Source of the DNA: Ktedonosporobacter rubrisoli
Lineage (GTDB): Bacteria; Chloroflexota; Ktedonobacteria; Ktedonobacterales; Ktedonobacteraceae
DNA: 64,000 nt
Assembly (NCBI RefSeq): GCF_004208415.1
Contig: NZ_CP035758.1
Location: 10,292,001-10,356,000, forward strand
Direction: 5' to 3'
The translations under genes were made by a program, and so were the position numbers. Shown here in pieces: positions 63,598-64,000 of the stretch (the stretch's first letter is position 1; each line of letters starts with the position of its first letter). The notes beneath the pieces are model-generated. The model ran no database searches. It was not told the origin of the DNA and was given only the letters and a program-made list of their open reading frames with translations.

Positions 63598-64000
63598 TCA
63601 AGCTAGCAGTAAAATACGGCTCCATGTAGGGAAAATAGAAGTTGCAGTGGCTAACAATGCCATAACTATACCGGGAGCTCCAGTTAGCCAGCCAGGCTGG
63701 TCAATAGCGATACCTTTAATACTATCGCGAAAGCCAAATGGAGTATCGGGATGAAATGTGCTCAACAGGCGTCTGAGCAGTGGATGAACATACTGAATGA
63801 TTGGTGATTCGGGGCATTCGTGTGCAAAATGCAGGCAGGTGAGAAGTAAACCAGCAATTCCATAGCAGAGATTTGGAGATGTAAGCCGTTGTTGGGCTGG
63901 TGGACGTCTGAGCGCTGCTTCCATCGCCTGGAGCGAACTCTGGCGAAACTGCTCGTTATCCAACGCCTGTCCTGCCAGCCAGAGGCTGCGAGCGACGCCA
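63598..64000 (-). CDS. LanC-like lanthionine synthetase, C-terminal part (5' end outside window)
   Basis: The frame is open to the window edge, so only the last 133 residues are seen. They match the end of LanC: VARSLWLAGQALDNEQFRQS (just after the usual WCYG-PG motif), SPNLCYGIAGLLLTCLHFAH at the place of the CHG motif, and GWLTGAPGIVMALLATATS. LanC binds zinc by Cys, Cys and His and adds Cys thiols to Dha/Dhb. Here the CHG His is replaced by Tyr (CYG), which removes one expected zinc ligand. The TTG at 63963 is internal. Confidence 0.85.
   Translation of the reverse strand, partial: GVARSLWLAGQALDNEQFRQSSLQAMEAALRRPPAQQRLTSPNLCYGIAGLLLTCLHFAHECPESPIIQYVHPLLRRLLSTFHPDTPFGFRDSIKGIAIDQPGWLTGAPGIVMALLATATSIFPTWSRILLLA

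Overview
The window looks like a chromosomal segment of a ktedonobacterium (Chloroflexota class Ktedonobacteria; relatives of Ktedonobacter, Dictyobacter or Thermosporothrix). The clues are the moderate base composition, XRE-type helix-turn-helix proteins fused to membrane segments or to NB-ARC/TPR modules, zinc-ribbon membrane proteins with low-complexity linkers, and a full-length class I lanthipeptide dehydratase. This is inference from protein style; no 16S gene is present.

Layout. 1-5.3 kb: the tail of a response regulator, a membrane-anchored XRE protein, a PLP-dependent decarboxylase, a decayed IS3-type fragment and a DUF1772-like membrane protein. 5.5-17.3 kb: housekeeping block with tRNA-Leu(CAA), ftsY-accD-accA, a sigma-70 factor, prfB with a programmed +1 frameshift, two membrane-anchored proteins and lon. 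17.4-25.3 kb: GNAT, SDR, a MurA paralogue, YtxH and GlsB-like stress or envelope proteins, a phosphodiester glycosidase-like protein and a frameshifted NUDIX gene. 25.3-32.3 kb: a seven-gene operon matching the little-understood enterobacterial yhf operon (yhfZ-Y-U-T-php-S-X), with a consensus promoter and a perfect 20-bp palindrome just upstream of yhfZ. 32.4-36 kb: an excisionase-like HTH, an XRE/repeat regulator and a YdcF/SanA-like protein in one transcription unit, then small unknown genes. 36-40.5 kb: a solute-binding lipoprotein, a sulfite-oxidase-type molybdoenzyme, an unknown protein and a PhnD-like binding protein without a signal peptide. 40.7-50 kb: two NB-ARC/TPR signalling ATPases around a large Fe-S flavoprotein, then an MDR oxidoreductase. 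50-58.3 kb: VOC protein, unknowns, a ClpX-type zinc finger protein, TetR debris, an amidohydrolase-Rieske pair, an MFS permease and an N-terminally short SSS symporter.

58.3-64 kb is the most interesting region: a lanthipeptide locus. A LanC-like cyclase (running off the window) and a complete LanB dehydratase lie on the minus strand. They converge on an AT-rich stretch that holds, on the plus strand, a Cys-rich reading frame with an SPGC motif like ring B of nisin-group lantibiotics. This frame has no start codon of its own. Adding one base in a short T run joins it to an ATG-started leader at 59220, giving a 96-residue candidate precursor with 11 cysteines. A second small gene with a good ribosome binding site (59624-59896, no cysteine) and a decayed IS630-like fragment lie between it and lanB.

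A caution applies to the whole window. At least three genes (NUDIX, the TetR remnant, the lanthipeptide precursor) are restored by adding one base to a homopolymer, so part of the apparent gene decay could be sequencing error.
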